Below the pieces are notes generated by a model. The model was not told the origin of the DNA. It saw only the letters and a program-made list of their open reading frames with translations, and ran no database searches. From Algoriphagus antarcticus (GTDB lineage Bacteria; Bacteroidota; Bacteroidia; Cytophagales; Cyclobacteriaceae), in the NCBI RefSeq assembly GCF_002150685.1, contig NZ_MSSW01000004.1, positions 62,001-126,000 on the forward strand: a stretch of DNA of 64,000 bases, read 5' to 3'. Of the stretch, positions 16,522-26,289 are shown in pieces. Both the position numbers and the translations under genes were made by a program. Positions within the stretch are counted from its first letter, which is position 1. The number at the start of each line of letters is the position of its first letter.

Positions 16522-19095
16522 ATGGCTCAAGGAGAAAACGAGAACATCATACCCATTAATATTGAAGAGGAAATGCGTGGAGCCTACATCGATTATTCGA
16601 TGTCGGTTATTGTTTCAAGAGCGCTTCCTGATGTCCGTGACGGACTGAAACCAGTACACCGCAGAATCCTCTTCGGAATGCAGGAACTGGGAGTATTACA
16701 TAACAAACCTCATAAAAAATCTGCCAGAATTGTCGGTGAGGTACTCGGTAAGTATCACCCACATGGTGATTCTGCTGTTTACGAAACGATGGTTCGTATG
16801 GCACAACCTTGGTCTTTGAGATATCCATTAGTGGATGGTCAGGGTAACTTTGGTTCTGTCGATGGAGATAATCCTGCCGCGATGCGATATACCGAAGCAA
16901 GACTGAAGCGTATAGCTGAGGAGCTTTTGGTGGATATCAACAAGGAGACAGTAGATTTTCAATTCAACTTTGATGACTCCCTTAAGGAGCCGATCGTATT
17001 GCCTGCAAAAGTCCCTGCACTTCTATTGAATGGAGCTTCAGGAATTGCAGTAGGTATGGCGACAAATATGGCGCCCCACAATCTGGGAGAAGTTATTGAC
17101 GGGATTGTCGCCTACATCGACAACAATGAGATTACCATAGAAGAATTAATGGTGCATATCATTGCGCCTGATTTTCCAACCGGTGGTATTATCTATGGTT
17201 ACAATGGCGTGAAAGCTGCCTTTGAGACTGGCCGTGGTAGAGTGGTGATGCGTGGCAAAGCCAATGTAGAAATCAAAGATGGGGGAAGTAAGGAGATGAT
17301 CATCATCACCGAGATCCCATATATGGTGAACAAGGCGAGCATGGTGGAGAAAACTGCCGCGTTGATCAATGAAAAGAAAATCGAAGGAATCTCTGCAATT
17401 CGTGATGAGTCTGATCGCTCAGGAATGCGAATTGTTTATGAATTGAAGCGTGACGCTATATCTAGCGTTGTACTTAATAATCTTTATAAGCATACACAGC
17501 TACAGACTTCATTCTCAGTGAATAATGTTGCCTTGGTAAAAGGTAGACCTTATACGCTGAACTTGAAGGATATGATCGTTCACTATGTCAATCACCGCCA
17601 TGAGGTAGTGATTCGTAGAACGGAATATGAGCTGAGAGAAGCAGAAAAGAGAGCACACATTCTCCAAGGTTATTTGATCGCATTAGATCATTTGGATGAG
17701 GTGATTTCGTTGATCAGAAGTTCTGCAGATCCAGAGACAGCTCGAAATGGCTTGATTGAGAGATTTGATTTGAGTGAAATTCAGGCAAGAGCGATTCTCG
17801 ATATGAGATTACAGCGTTTGACCGGAATGGAGCGAGATAAGATCATCAATGAATATGAGGAGATTATGGCTTTGATCGAACAACTTAAAGAAATTCTTAC
17901 CAGCGAGGAAAGGAGAATGGAAATCATCAAAGAAGAGCTTGCAGAAATGAAGACTCGCTATGCTGATGACCGAAGAACGGAAATCGAGCATAACGCGGAA
18001 GATTTCAGTTATGAAGATATGATTCCAAATGAGGAAGTGATCATCACTGTTTCCCATGAAGGATATGTAAAGCGTACTGCGCTTTCAGAATATAGAACAC
18101 AAGGTAGAGGTGGAGTAGGATCGCGTGGTGTAAGTACCAAGCAAGATGATTTCACAGAGTACTTATTTACCGCCTCTACTCACAACTACCTATTAATCTT
18201 TACAGATAAGGCAAAATTGTTCTGGTTGAAAACCTACGCTATTCCCGAAGGATCAAAGACTTCCAAAGGAAGACCAATTCAGAACTTAATTAGCATCGAG
18301 CAGGATGATAAGATACGCTCTATCATTCAGGTTGCAGATTTGAATAATCAGGATTACCTGAACAATCACTTCCTAGTAATGGTGACCAAACGAGGTATCA
18401 TCAAGAAGACTACACTAGAGCAGTATAGCCGCCCGAGAACAAATGGTATCATTGCTTTGAACATACGTGAAGATGATCAATTGGTGAAGGTAGAGATGAC
18501 AAATGGCAGTCAGCATATTGTGATCGCAGCTAAATCCGGTAGAGCAATCCACTTCAACGAAACAGCAGTAAGACCTATGGGTCGTACAGCCACAGGCGTA
18601 AAAGCTATCAAGTTAAATGATGATAATGATTATGTGATTGGCATGGTATGTGCATCTGAGGAAAATGCAACGCTGCTTGTCGTTTCAGAAAAGGGATACG
18701 GTAAGCGCTCCAACCTTGATGAATATAGAATCACCAATCGTGGAGGAAAAGGAGTAAAAGCGATGAGTGTAACTGAGAAAACGGGTACACTGGTAGCAAT
18801 CAAAGAAGTAGTAGAAACTGATGATTTAATGATCATCAACAAATCAGGCATTACCATTCGTATTTCCGTAGATGGACTTCGCATAATGGGAAGAGCTACT
18901 CAAGGAGTAAGATTGATTAAAATCGGAGAGAATGACGAAATTTCTTCGGTAGAGAAAATATCAAAAGAAGAAGAGGTAGAAGCGATCGAAGAAGCAACAG
19001 TAGTTTCCGATGAAAATTCTGAAATAGCTACTGATGACCCTTCAACTGACGAATCCGAGGATTCTTCTGATGAATCAAATGAAATTAACGAATAA
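16522..19095 (+). CDS. gyrA: DNA gyrase subunit A
   Basis: GyrA cuts and rejoins DNA to introduce negative supercoils with GyrB. The 857-residue protein shows the catalytic Tyr123 in AMRYTEAR, the quinolone region [12 protein letters not shown] (Ser and Glu at the usual resistance positions, i.e. a wild-type form for this phylum), and the C-terminal beta-pinwheel with the GyrA box as [10 protein letters not shown]. The tail is a long acidic stretch from about residue 810, which is known to tune supercoiling in other GyrA proteins. A TPR-protein gene follows after 27 bp. Confidence 0.98.
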   Translation: MAQGENENIIPINIEEEMRGAYIDYSMSVIVSRALPDVRDGLKPVHRRILFGMQELGVLHNKPHKKSARIVGEVLGKYHPHGDSAVYETMVRMAQPWSLRYPLVDGQGNFGSVDGDNPAAMRYTEARLKRIAEELLVDINKETVDFQFNFDDSLKEPIVLPAKVPALLLNGASGIAVGMATNMAPHNLGEVIDGIVAYIDNNEITIEELMVHIIAPDFPTGGIIYGYNGVKAAFETGRGRVVMRGKANVEIKDGGSKEMIIITEIPYMVNKASMVEKTAALINEKKIEGISAIRDESDRSGMRIVYELKRDAISSVVLNNLYKHTQLQTSFSVNNVALVKGRPYTLNLKDMIVHYVNHRHEVVIRRTEYELREAEKRAHILQGYLIALDHLDEVISLIRSSADPETARNGLIERFDLSEIQARAILDMRLQRLTGMERDKIINEYEEIMALIEQLKEILTSEERRMEIIKEELAEMKTRYADDRRTEIEHNAEDFSYEDMIPNEEVIITVSHEGYVKRTALSEYRTQGRGGVGSRGVSTKQDDFTEYLFTASTHNYLLIFTDKAKLFWLKTYAIPEGSKTSKGRPIQNLISIEQDDKIRSIIQVADLNNQDYLNNHFLVMVTKRGIIKKTTLEQYSRPRTNGIIALNIREDDQLVKVEMTNGSQHIVIAAKSGRAIHFNETAVRPMGRTATGVKAIKLNDDNDYVIGMVCASEENATLLVVSEKGYGKRSNLDEYRITNRGGKGVKAMSVTEKTGTLVAIKEVVETDDLMIINKSGITIRISVDGLRIMGRATQGVRLIKIGENDEISSVEKISKEEEVEAIEEATVVSDENSEIATDDPSTDESEDSSDESNEINE

Positions 19096-19122
19096 CCAAC
19101 CAAACAAGATAAACACGCTAAA

Positions 19123-20331
19123 ATGAAGAAGCTAATTCTATCAATGGCCTTGATCGGTGCAACGACTCTGGCTTTTGCACAAAAAAAAGTGGTTCGCTCG
19201 GCAGAGAAAAACTTCAAATCCGGAGATCTAGCTGCTGCACTGACTGATGTGGAAGCTGCCAGTAATGATCCGGAAACAGGAAGCGATCCTGCCACTTATC
19301 TACTTAAAGCCCAAATTGAAACCAAAATCTTTGGTTCAGACTCTTCTAATACCGCTTCAACTCTGGAAACAGGGCAAGCAGCATTCGATACTTACAATAA
19401 GGCTTTTGAAATGGCTGGAAGTAATAAAGAAGATGGTATAGGGGAAGAGGTATATGCAGAGGATTTACCTGGTGTTCCGGCTAATCTTAGACCTTACTCA
19501 ATTTTGACACTTAAAAACTTAGCCTTTGATAAGGGCGGTGAAAGGTACAATGCTGAGGACGTTGAAATGGCCTATGAATTCTTTGACTTAGCTGGGCAAG
19601 TAGATCTTACTGATACTACAGTGCACTACAACGCTGGTTTCATTGCAAATGATTTGGGCAAATTTGACGAGGCAAAGAAGCATTTTGGATATTTACTGGA
19701 TATTGAGGAGTACAACAAATTAACTGTTTACTACTTAATGGTTCAAATATTAAGTGGTGAGGAAAATCCTGAAGCAGCGTACGACATCATCATGGCAGGT
19801 AGAGAAGACTATCCAGAAGATAAAGTTCTTGCTGAATATGAGATTCAATTGTTACTTCAACTGAACAAAATGGACGAGGCTATGGCATCTATTCAGGATG
19901 CACTGAAAAATGATCCTAATAATGCAGGTATTCTATTGAGATCAGGTTATCTAAAGGAGCAAGCTGGTGATATGACAGGTGCGCTAGAAGATTATAAAAA
20001 GTCTGTAGTGGCCGATCCTAGTTTCTATGATGGCAACTATTATACTGGAGCCCTTTTGTTGGAGAAATCAAGAGCTATTCTTGCTGAATTAAGTGCTCTT
20101 CCTGATGCTGAATGGGAAGCCAGATCAGAAAAAATGGGTGGTGAAGCAAATCTTTACTACAAAGAAGCAGTTCCATATTTCGAGAAAGCATTGGAGATCA
20201 GAGCTGATAATACGGACATAATGGCGATTCTATATCAGGTTCATACTAGATTGAAAAATGATGCAGAAGCTGAAAAGTATAACAAGAAGCTAATTGAATT
20301 GAAAGGTCCAAACTGGATTGAAGGCAATTAA
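19123..20331 (+). CDS. Secreted tetratricopeptide-repeat protein
   Basis: The 402-residue protein has a signal peptide ending AFAQ and then TPR-like helix pairs. The clearest are near residues 160-190 (HYNAGFIANDLGKFDEAKK), 265-300 (LLRSGYLKEQAGDMTGALED) and 345-385. TPR arrays bind other proteins; here the site is the periplasm. It follows gyrA by 27 bp and is probably partly co-transcribed with it, an arrangement I would not call functional. A GCCTCC-type terminator ends the unit. Confidence 0.8.
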   Translation: MKKLILSMALIGATTLAFAQKKVVRSAEKNFKSGDLAAALTDVEAASNDPETGSDPATYLLKAQIETKIFGSDSSNTASTLETGQAAFDTYNKAFEMAGSNKEDGIGEEVYAEDLPGVPANLRPYSILTLKNLAFDKGGERYNAEDVEMAYEFFDLAGQVDLTDTTVHYNAGFIANDLGKFDEAKKHFGYLLDIEEYNKLTVYYLMVQILSGEENPEAAYDIIMAGREDYPEDKVLAEYEIQLLLQLNKMDEAMASIQDALKNDPNNAGILLRSGYLKEQAGDMTGALEDYKKSVVADPSFYDGNYYTGALLLEKSRAILAELSALPDAEWEARSEKMGGEANLYYKEAVPYFEKALEIRADNTDIMAILYQVHTRLKNDAEAEKYNKKLIELKGPNWIEGN

Positions 20332-20352
20332 TAAGTAAATTGAAATTATAGT

Positions 20353-20385
20353 AAAAGCCTCCTGAAAGAATCGGGAGGCTTTTTT
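20353..20385 (+). terminator. Rho-independent terminator, GCCTCC family
   Basis: AAAAGCCTCC pairs with GGAGGCTTTT across an 11-base loop; the T-run continues beyond the stem. It ends the gyrA-TPR unit. Confidence 0.9.
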
Positions 20386-20476
20386 AATTTTGATTTTCTA
20401 ACAAATGTTAGCTATACACTCTCTAATTCTTATGTAATTGTGTTTCAAAAATAATAGGCTGGTTTTACAATATTTT

Positions 20477-20484
20477 TATCTTTG
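20477..20484 (+). promoter_or_regulatory. Promoter -7 element upstream of the PagL-like gene
   Basis: TATCTTTG matches the Bacteroidota consensus TAnnTTTG, 23 bases before ATG 20507. No clear TTG -33 element is present at the right distance. Confidence 0.5.
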
Positions 20485-20506
20485 CCAACAGAAATTCATA
20501 GCAGCT

Positions 20507-21637
20507 ATGAGATTGCACAAAGTGCCAATTATAACTTTTATATTTTTTGGATTGGTCGCTCAGCAAGTAGAGGCGCAATCGAAAAATTTTTTTGAGCTTT
20601 CCTATGACCGAGGACCCATAATCAGTAATCACAACGACTGGTCAGATGTACTAATCGACAAAATAGGTTATGCCGGAGTTGATGTGAGAATTGGCTGGAG
20701 GAGTAGTAAGAATACCTACTACAATTACATCAATAGATATCCGAGCTACGGATTGGGGTTTACTACCGCTGTTAATTACTATTCAGAGATTGGGAGGCCG
20801 ATGGGAATCTACGCATTTGGCGAGTTTCCTTTTGGTAAGAATATTTTTGACCGTAAACTCAATTTTAGCTACTACTCCCAAATTGGTTTGGGTTTCAATA
20901 TGAATCCATATAGTGTCGAAACGAATCCAATCAATGGATTTGTAAGTTCAGCCATCAATGCACACATTCATTTTGGATTTAAAGCTTCCTATCAATTCTC
21001 TGAATTATTCGAAGTTTTTTCTTCAATTGGCACCAAGCATTATTCCAATGGCTCCATCAAAAAGCCTAATTCTGGAATCAATTTTATCCCTATTGCAATT
21101 GGACTTCGGGTGAATCTTGACAAAGAGGAATTCAATCCTGGCGCCAAACCTGATTTTCCTCTCTTAGAGAAGAGAGGATATTGGAATATAGCAGCTTACA
21201 CCGGTTTGAAAAGCTATGATATAGGAGAGAAAACCTATTTTAGAGGAGGTTTGGGAGTGAATTACCTTTGGGAGTTTTCTTACAAATATAGAGGCGGAAT
21301 AGGTTTAGATTGGTTTTATGGAGCTGGAGCGCACGATCGCTATCCTAATGAAAATATCTCTTTTTCAGATGTGAACTCTTTTGCCGTGGTTGGCTCCTGG
21401 GAATGGAAACTTACCGAGAATTTGTACATGCCTGTAGCGCTCGGAGTTTACCTGAGTAGGGCACAATACAACCAAGAAGTAAATGGTTTTTATGAGCGAA
21501 TTGGTGTTCGATACAGGATGAACAATAATACTTTTGTAGGTATACAGATCAAAGCCCACAAGGCAAAGGCTGACTTTTTTGAGTTTACGTTGGGATACAC
21601 TATTCCCGACAAACATAAAAAAGTCACAGGGCTTTAA
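20507..21637 (+). CDS. Acyloxyacyl hydrolase / lipid A 3-O-deacylase (PagL-like)
   Basis: From ATG 20507 the 376-residue protein has a signal peptide ending at VEAQ, then a beta-barrel with many Tyr/Gly strands. The segment GTKHYSNGSIKKPNSG carries the His-x-Ser-Asn arrangement of PagL enzymes, where His and Ser are catalytic; this supports a lipid A deacylase acting in the outer membrane. PagL proteins from Proteobacteria are about 170 residues, so the extra C-terminal half (from about residue 205) is a Bacteroidota feature and seems to hold more barrel strands. Function is inferred from the motif alone. Confidence 0.72.
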   Translation: MRLHKVPIITFIFFGLVAQQVEAQSKNFFELSYDRGPIISNHNDWSDVLIDKIGYAGVDVRIGWRSSKNTYYNYINRYPSYGLGFTTAVNYYSEIGRPMGIYAFGEFPFGKNIFDRKLNFSYYSQIGLGFNMNPYSVETNPINGFVSSAINAHIHFGFKASYQFSELFEVFSSIGTKHYSNGSIKKPNSGINFIPIAIGLRVNLDKEEFNPGAKPDFPLLEKRGYWNIAAYTGLKSYDIGEKTYFRGGLGVNYLWEFSYKYRGGIGLDWFYGAGAHDRYPNENISFSDVNSFAVVGSWEWKLTENLYMPVALGVYLSRAQYNQEVNGFYERIGVRYRMNNNTFVGIQIKAHKAKADFFEFTLGYTIPDKHKKVTGL

Positions 21638-21719
21638 CTGGTTCTTCTTCCATTAATCAAATAATGTTTTTATTTCCATCTGGCTTGTTCTAGCTTGTAG
21701 CGTTAAATTATGCCCATTT

Positions 21720-24176
21720 ATGACCAAGCTTATATTGCTCAGGTTTTTAGCGTTTCTTTTTGTTTCGCTAACCAGTTTGATCTGTGTTTCACAATCCCTA
21801 CCATCTTCTGCCATTTATCATCAGCTACTTCAGCTCAAGGAAACCAAAAGAGTGCTGTATGTGGCAGCACATCCTGATGATGAAAATACGCAGCTGATTT
21901 CCGCTCTCCGAAATGGTGAGCATGTGCAAGTGGCATATTTGAGTTTGACGAGAGGTGATGGGGGCCAAAATTTGATTGGTAAAGAACTGGGAATTGAACT
22001 TGGCCAGATCCGAACGCAGGAATTGCTTCGTGCCCGCGAGACAGATGGCGGAAGACAGTTTTTTACCCGAGCAATGGATTTTGGCTACTCCAAGAATCCT
22101 GATGAAACCTTACAAAATTGGGATAAGCAAAAGGTGCTTTCTGATGTGGTTTGGGTAATAAGAAATTTCAGACCAGATATTATCATTACCAGATTCAACA
22201 CCATTCCGGGTGGGAATCATGGACATCATACCACTTCAGCGATTTTGGCTGAAGAAGCATTTGATTTAGCCGCTGATCCTTTAGCGTTTCCAGAGCAATT
22301 GAAGTACACAGAAACATGGCAGCCGAAAAGAATATTTTGGAATTCTTACAATTTTGGAGGAGAATTTAAAGCTTTAGAATCTGAGCAATATGCTGTATTT
22401 CCAGTAGGGGAATTTAATAGCTTACTCGGAAAAACCTACAGTCAAATAGCTGCAAATAGCCGTACCATGCACAAGTCGCAGGGTTTTGGAGCTACGCCTA
22501 GAATAGGTGCCGCCGAGGATCATTTACAATTCATCAAAGGAGAGGCTTTTGAAATATCAGCTTTCGAGGGAATTCCTGATCGCTGGATGGAGCTGGATGG
22601 AGGCAAGGAAATAGAATCGATGATTCAAACTGCGATTGAGAAATTTGACTTTAAAGATCCTGCTTTCAACCTTAAATCTCTGATGCAAATCCGTTCAAAA
22701 CTATTAGCTCTTAACTCCAAAACTTCATGGGTAATTGAAAAAACCAAGAAGTTGGATGAGGTTATTTTTGATGTGTTGGGTTTGAAGATAGAGTTTGTGA
22801 CAAATCAGGAACTTGGTCATGCAGGTGAAGCGATCAAGGCAAACTTGGTGGTCAATAATCCTTCTGTTGTATTACTCACAGAAGCTTCATTTCAGCTTTA
22901 CGATGCTTCCTATTCAGCGAAGAAAAATGTTATTGCTAATAATGATCCTGCTCTAATTCCTGTTGAATTTCAAATTGCTGAAAACGCCGCCTTATCTCAA
23001 CCTTATTGGCTAGTAAATCAAGTAGTTGATGCGATCTACGATGTGAAAGATCAGCTTATGATCGGTAAACCTTTCAACGATATGAAAGTTGGAGGTGAGT
23101 TGACTTTCAAAATTGACAGCCAGGAATTTAAAACTTCCATTCCACTGGAATACAAATACAATGATCAGGTGGATGGAGAAGTAAAGCAGCCTTTTACTAT
23201 TGTTCCTGAGATAGATTTAGAAGTTTCTGATCAAAATGTGTTTTTGATTTCAGGAGTAAATCCTGTTGTCACCGTTACTGTTAACTTCAATGGCGGATTG
23301 AAAGACGGAGAATTGACTTTTGGCAATCTTCAAAAATCTGAGTTTGAGATTTTAGGAATGGGTGAAAATTTACTCCAGAAGAAAAGAGTTTACAGAGTTA
23401 CTTTCAAACTGGACAAAAATGAAAAGCGAGAAGTGGTAGCACAGTTTACCACCACTGAAGGAAAAGTGTATGACCAGATTACCCATCGCATCTCCTACAA
23501 ACATATTCCGAATTTGACCTATTTTTCTCCAGCGGGGATGAATTTGATTCAGGAAAACTGGAAAGTGTCTGGAGCTAAAATCGGCTACATCATGGGAGCT
23601 GGCGACGATGTGCCAGCAGTGCTTTCTTCGCTAGGTTATCAGGTGAGTGAAATCACAGATTATTCCTTGGCAAATCTTTCCCAATATAAAAGTATCGTAG
23701 TAGGAATCAGAGCGTACAATACCAATTCAGATCTCGCCACCAATCAACCAAACCTCATGAAGTATGTAGAAAATGGGGGAACTATGGTACTGCAATACAA
23801 TGTGAGTAGACCACTTCTGATTGACAACCTTGGGCCTTATCCCTTCGCTATCAGCAGAGATCGGGTGACAGTGGAAGATTCTCCATTTGAGGCTGATTGG
23901 GATCATCCGATTTTGGCGGGGCCAAATAAGATAACATCAGCTGATTTTGACGGTTGGGATCAGGAAAGAGGATTGTATTTTGCATCAGCTATCGCTCATG
24001 AATATTCCTCTCCGCTTACGTTCCAAGATCCAAATGAGGAACCTTTGAACGGCTCATTGATTTACACGAAATATGGCAAAGGGACATATATTTATACCGG
24101 AATCTCGTTCTTTAGAGAATTGCCAGCTGGTGTACCAGGAGCTACTAAATTATTCATCAACTTGATCGAGCAATAG
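21720..24176 (+). CDS. Secreted PIG-L family deacetylase with C-terminal amidotransferase-like domain
   Basis: A signal peptide (to about residue 25) leads into an LmbE/PIG-L N-acetylglucosamine deacetylase domain. The zinc and catalytic residues are in AAHPDDEN (H51, D53, D54) and in the NHGHHTT stretch near residue 170. The middle is beta-rich. The C-terminal 220 residues resemble a class I glutamine amidotransferase-like fold (GYQVSEITDYSLANL, YVENGGTMVLQYN). The protein acts outside the cytoplasm, probably on amino sugars. It heads a unit with a tiny membrane peptide and a symporter, suggesting that the product or substrate is imported. Confidence 0.85.
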   Translation: MTKLILLRFLAFLFVSLTSLICVSQSLPSSAIYHQLLQLKETKRVLYVAAHPDDENTQLISALRNGEHVQVAYLSLTRGDGGQNLIGKELGIELGQIRTQELLRARETDGGRQFFTRAMDFGYSKNPDETLQNWDKQKVLSDVVWVIRNFRPDIIITRFNTIPGGNHGHHTTSAILAEEAFDLAADPLAFPEQLKYTETWQPKRIFWNSYNFGGEFKALESEQYAVFPVGEFNSLLGKTYSQIAANSRTMHKSQGFGATPRIGAAEDHLQFIKGEAFEISAFEGIPDRWMELDGGKEIESMIQTAIEKFDFKDPAFNLKSLMQIRSKLLALNSKTSWVIEKTKKLDEVIFDVLGLKIEFVTNQELGHAGEAIKANLVVNNPSVVLLTEASFQLYDASYSAKKNVIANNDPALIPVEFQIAENAALSQPYWLVNQVVDAIYDVKDQLMIGKPFNDMKVGGELTFKIDSQEFKTSIPLEYKYNDQVDGEVKQPFTIVPEIDLEVSDQNVFLISGVNPVVTVTVNFNGGLKDGELTFGNLQKSEFEILGMGENLLQKKRVYRVTFKLDKNEKREVVAQFTTTEGKVYDQITHRISYKHIPNLTYFSPAGMNLIQENWKVSGAKIGYIMGAGDDVPAVLSSLGYQVSEITDYSLANLSQYKSIVVGIRAYNTNSDLATNQPNLMKYVENGGTMVLQYNVSRPLLIDNLGPYPFAISRDRVTVEDSPFEADWDHPILAGPNKITSADFDGWDQERGLYFASAIAHEYSSPLTFQDPNEEPLNGSLIYTKYGKGTYIYTGISFFRELPAGVPGATKLFINLIEQ

Positions 24177-24178
24177 TT

Positions 24179-24283
24179 TTGGACGAGAAACCTATCCGTT
24201 GGAAATACTTGTATGCAGGATTGATTGCATGTCTTTTTATACTCATGGCCTTATTTTATTGGCTTAATGTGGCCTACGCATGA
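24179..24283 (+). CDS. 34-residue membrane peptide, likely symporter accessory protein
   Basis: A TTG-started frame encodes a basic start (LDEKPIRWKY) followed by a single hydrophobic helix (LYAGLIACLFILMALFYWLN). It fills the short gap between the deacetylase and symporter genes and its stop overlaps the symporter ATG (ATGA), so translation is coupled. Very small one-helix proteins encoded directly before sodium:solute symporters are known as accessory proteins of that class. The start codon is uncertain because no ATG is in frame. Confidence 0.6.
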   Translation: MDEKPIRWKYLYAGLIACLFILMALFYWLNVAYA

Positions 24284-25992
24284 GCACATTAGATTGGGTA
24301 GTACTATTTGGTACGTTGACGCTTATTGCTACCTATGGAGTGTATAAAACGTACGGCCCCAAGAGTTTGGATTCTTACCTACGAGGTAAAAACTCAACGA
24401 ATTGGTGGACGATCGGATTATCCATTATGGCCACCCAAGCTTCGGCTATCACCTTTCTGAGTACTCCGGGACAGGCCTATGAAGATGGGATGAGGTTCAT
24501 TCAGTTTTACTTTGGTTTACCCTTGGCGATGATTATTATCTCGGTAGTTTTCATTCCGATTTATTACAAACTGAAAGTTTACACGGCATACGAATTCCTG
24601 GAGAATCGCTTTGACCTGAAAACAAGGACACTTGCGGCCTTGCTTTTTATCATACAGAGAGGCTTGGCAGCTGGAATTACCATCTATGCACCAGCGATTA
24701 TTCTATCTACTTTACTTGGCTGGAATCTGACGGTTACAAATATTCTGATTGGATCAGTGGTCATTCTCTATACCGTTTCTGGCGGTACGGAAGCCGTATC
24801 TATCACCCAGAAGCAGCAAATGGCTGTGATGATGGGAGGGATGATTCTGGCAGGAATTATTGTCATTCAGATGCTCCCAATTTCCTTTCAAGAAGCTATG
24901 CATGTAGCGGGAAAGATGGATAAGCTGAATATGATCAACTTCGAATTTGACATCTCGGATCGGTACAATGTCTGGTCTGGAATGACTGCAGCCGTTTTTC
25001 TTTTCCTCTCTTATTTTGGTACAGATCAAAGCCAGGTGCAACGGTATCTTTCAGGACAGACCCTTTCGCAAAGTCGGATGGGCTTGATCATGAATGGTTT
25101 TTTGAAGATCCCAATGCAATTCATCATTCTATTTATCGGAGTGATGGTCTTCGTGTTTTACCAGTTCTTTTTACCTCCAGTTGTTTTCAACAAAGTGCAA
25201 ACCGATAAGCTTCGCCAAAGCGAGTATTCAGGCGAGTTTGAAGGATTGGAAGCCGAATACGCTGAGAATTTCGAAGAAAGTAAAACTTCCTATCTGAATA
25301 TGCTTGATGCGATAGATCAAAAAGATCAAGCGCGTGAAACTGAAATTCGGGAGAAATTATTTGGTTTGAAAACGGAGCAGAAAGCAATTCGGGATGAGGT
25401 GAAGGAATTAATCGTTACCAATGATCCAGTGGCAGAGACTAGGGATACGGATTACGTGTTTATGCGCTTTGTGATGGACCATCTTCCTAAGGGCATTATA
25501 GGATTGCTTTTCGCTGTAATTTTCTCGGCAGCCATGTCATCTACGGCTTCTGAACTGAATGCACTCGGTTCCACTACTACAATAGATTTATATAAGCGAT
25601 CCATCAAGAAAGATGCAAGCGATAAGCACTATGTGAAATCCTCCAAGCTGTTTACCGCTTTTTGGGGGCTGGGAGCAATTCTCTTTGCTACCTATGCGTC
25701 ATTATTTGAAAATTTGATTCAGGCAGTTAATCTACTTGGCTCGCTATTTTATGGGACGATCCTTGGGATATTCTTGGTGGCTTTCTTTATGAAGTGGGTG
25801 CAGGGGCAAGCTGTATTTATAGCTGCTTTGCTATCCCAAGCGCTGGTTTTATTTGTGCACTTCAACAATGGGGATGTGGTGGATGGCAATCTCTGGGATA
25901 TAGGATTTCTTTGGTATAATCCCATAGGCTGCCTGGCAGTAATGCTATTTGCGGCGTTGATTCAGCTGGTGTTTCCTCCTAAAAATGCCTAA
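24280..25992 (+). CDS. Sodium:solute symporter (SSS family)
   Basis: The 570-residue protein has about 13-14 membrane helices and family marks such as the N-terminal YLRGKNSTNWWTIGLS, GLAAGITIYAP in helix 4 and the sodium-site region AAMSSTASELNALGS. Between helices 8 and 9 there is an extra soluble loop of about 85 residues (near 304-390), very rich in Glu, Lys and Gln and probably coiled. It is translationally coupled to the small membrane peptide and downstream of the secreted PIG-L deacetylase, so an amino sugar or sugar-derived solute is a reasonable guess. Confidence 0.9.
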   Translation: MSTLDWVVLFGTLTLIATYGVYKTYGPKSLDSYLRGKNSTNWWTIGLSIMATQASAITFLSTPGQAYEDGMRFIQFYFGLPLAMIIISVVFIPIYYKLKVYTAYEFLENRFDLKTRTLAALLFIIQRGLAAGITIYAPAIILSTLLGWNLTVTNILIGSVVILYTVSGGTEAVSITQKQQMAVMMGGMILAGIIVIQMLPISFQEAMHVAGKMDKLNMINFEFDISDRYNVWSGMTAAVFLFLSYFGTDQSQVQRYLSGQTLSQSRMGLIMNGFLKIPMQFIILFIGVMVFVFYQFFLPPVVFNKVQTDKLRQSEYSGEFEGLEAEYAENFEESKTSYLNMLDAIDQKDQARETEIREKLFGLKTEQKAIRDEVKELIVTNDPVAETRDTDYVFMRFVMDHLPKGIIGLLFAVIFSAAMSSTASELNALGSTTTIDLYKRSIKKDASDKHYVKSSKLFTAFWGLGAILFATYASLFENLIQAVNLLGSLFYGTILGIFLVAFFMKWVQGQAVFIAALLSQALVLFVHFNNGDVVDGNLWDIGFLWYNPIGCLAVMLFAALIQLVFPPKNA

Positions 25993-26008
25993 CCAAATCT
26001 ACACAATA

Positions 26009-26040
26009 GAAGCCTCCTGATTGGGAGGCTTCATTTTTTT
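26009..26040 (+). terminator. Rho-independent terminator, GCCTCC family
   Basis: GAAGCCTCC pairs with GGAGGCTTC across a 6-base loop, followed by seven T residues after CA. It ends the deacetylase-symporter unit. Confidence 0.9.
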
Positions 26041-26049
26041 GAAATTTTT

Positions 26050-26082
26050 AACCACAGAGTTCGCTGAGGTTTACTCAGAGAG
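26050..26082 (+). repeat. AACCACAGAG-type dispersed repeat, copy 1
   Basis: AACCACAGAG is followed by GCTGAGG and CTCAGAGAG. Related degenerate copies lie at 29305, 30209 and, inverted, 49201. All are intergenic. Confidence 0.55.
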
Positions 26083-26240
26083 TACCATTTATTATTTCAT
26101 TTGTATAGTCACTTTTCTGCCCGTATAGAAACGAAAGCATGATAGAATCCACAAAACACTCGCAGGACCTGACATCGGTATTAGGTTCCGCCGCTTAGGA
26201 CAGGTACCTGTTTTCCCGCTTACCTCAGCGACTTAACCAC

Positions 26241-26265
26241 GCCGTAGTCTGTGTCTCCACAGACC
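26241..26265 (-). repeat. 25-bp palindromic repeat, intergenic copy
   Basis: Read on the minus strand it begins GGTCTGTGGAGACACAGAC and ends in TACGGC. It is the same sequence, with one or two changes, as the two copies inside folC (40770 and 40812). The core GGTCTGTG..CACAGACC is a perfect inverted repeat. Confidence 0.75.
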
Positions 26266-26289
26266 ACCACATATTCCGGTCTATCAGAC

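Noticed and set aside
26200-26211. 12-bp palindrome ACAGGTACCTGT as a regulator site
   Set aside because: It stands alone with no promoter or second copy, which is within chance for this length.
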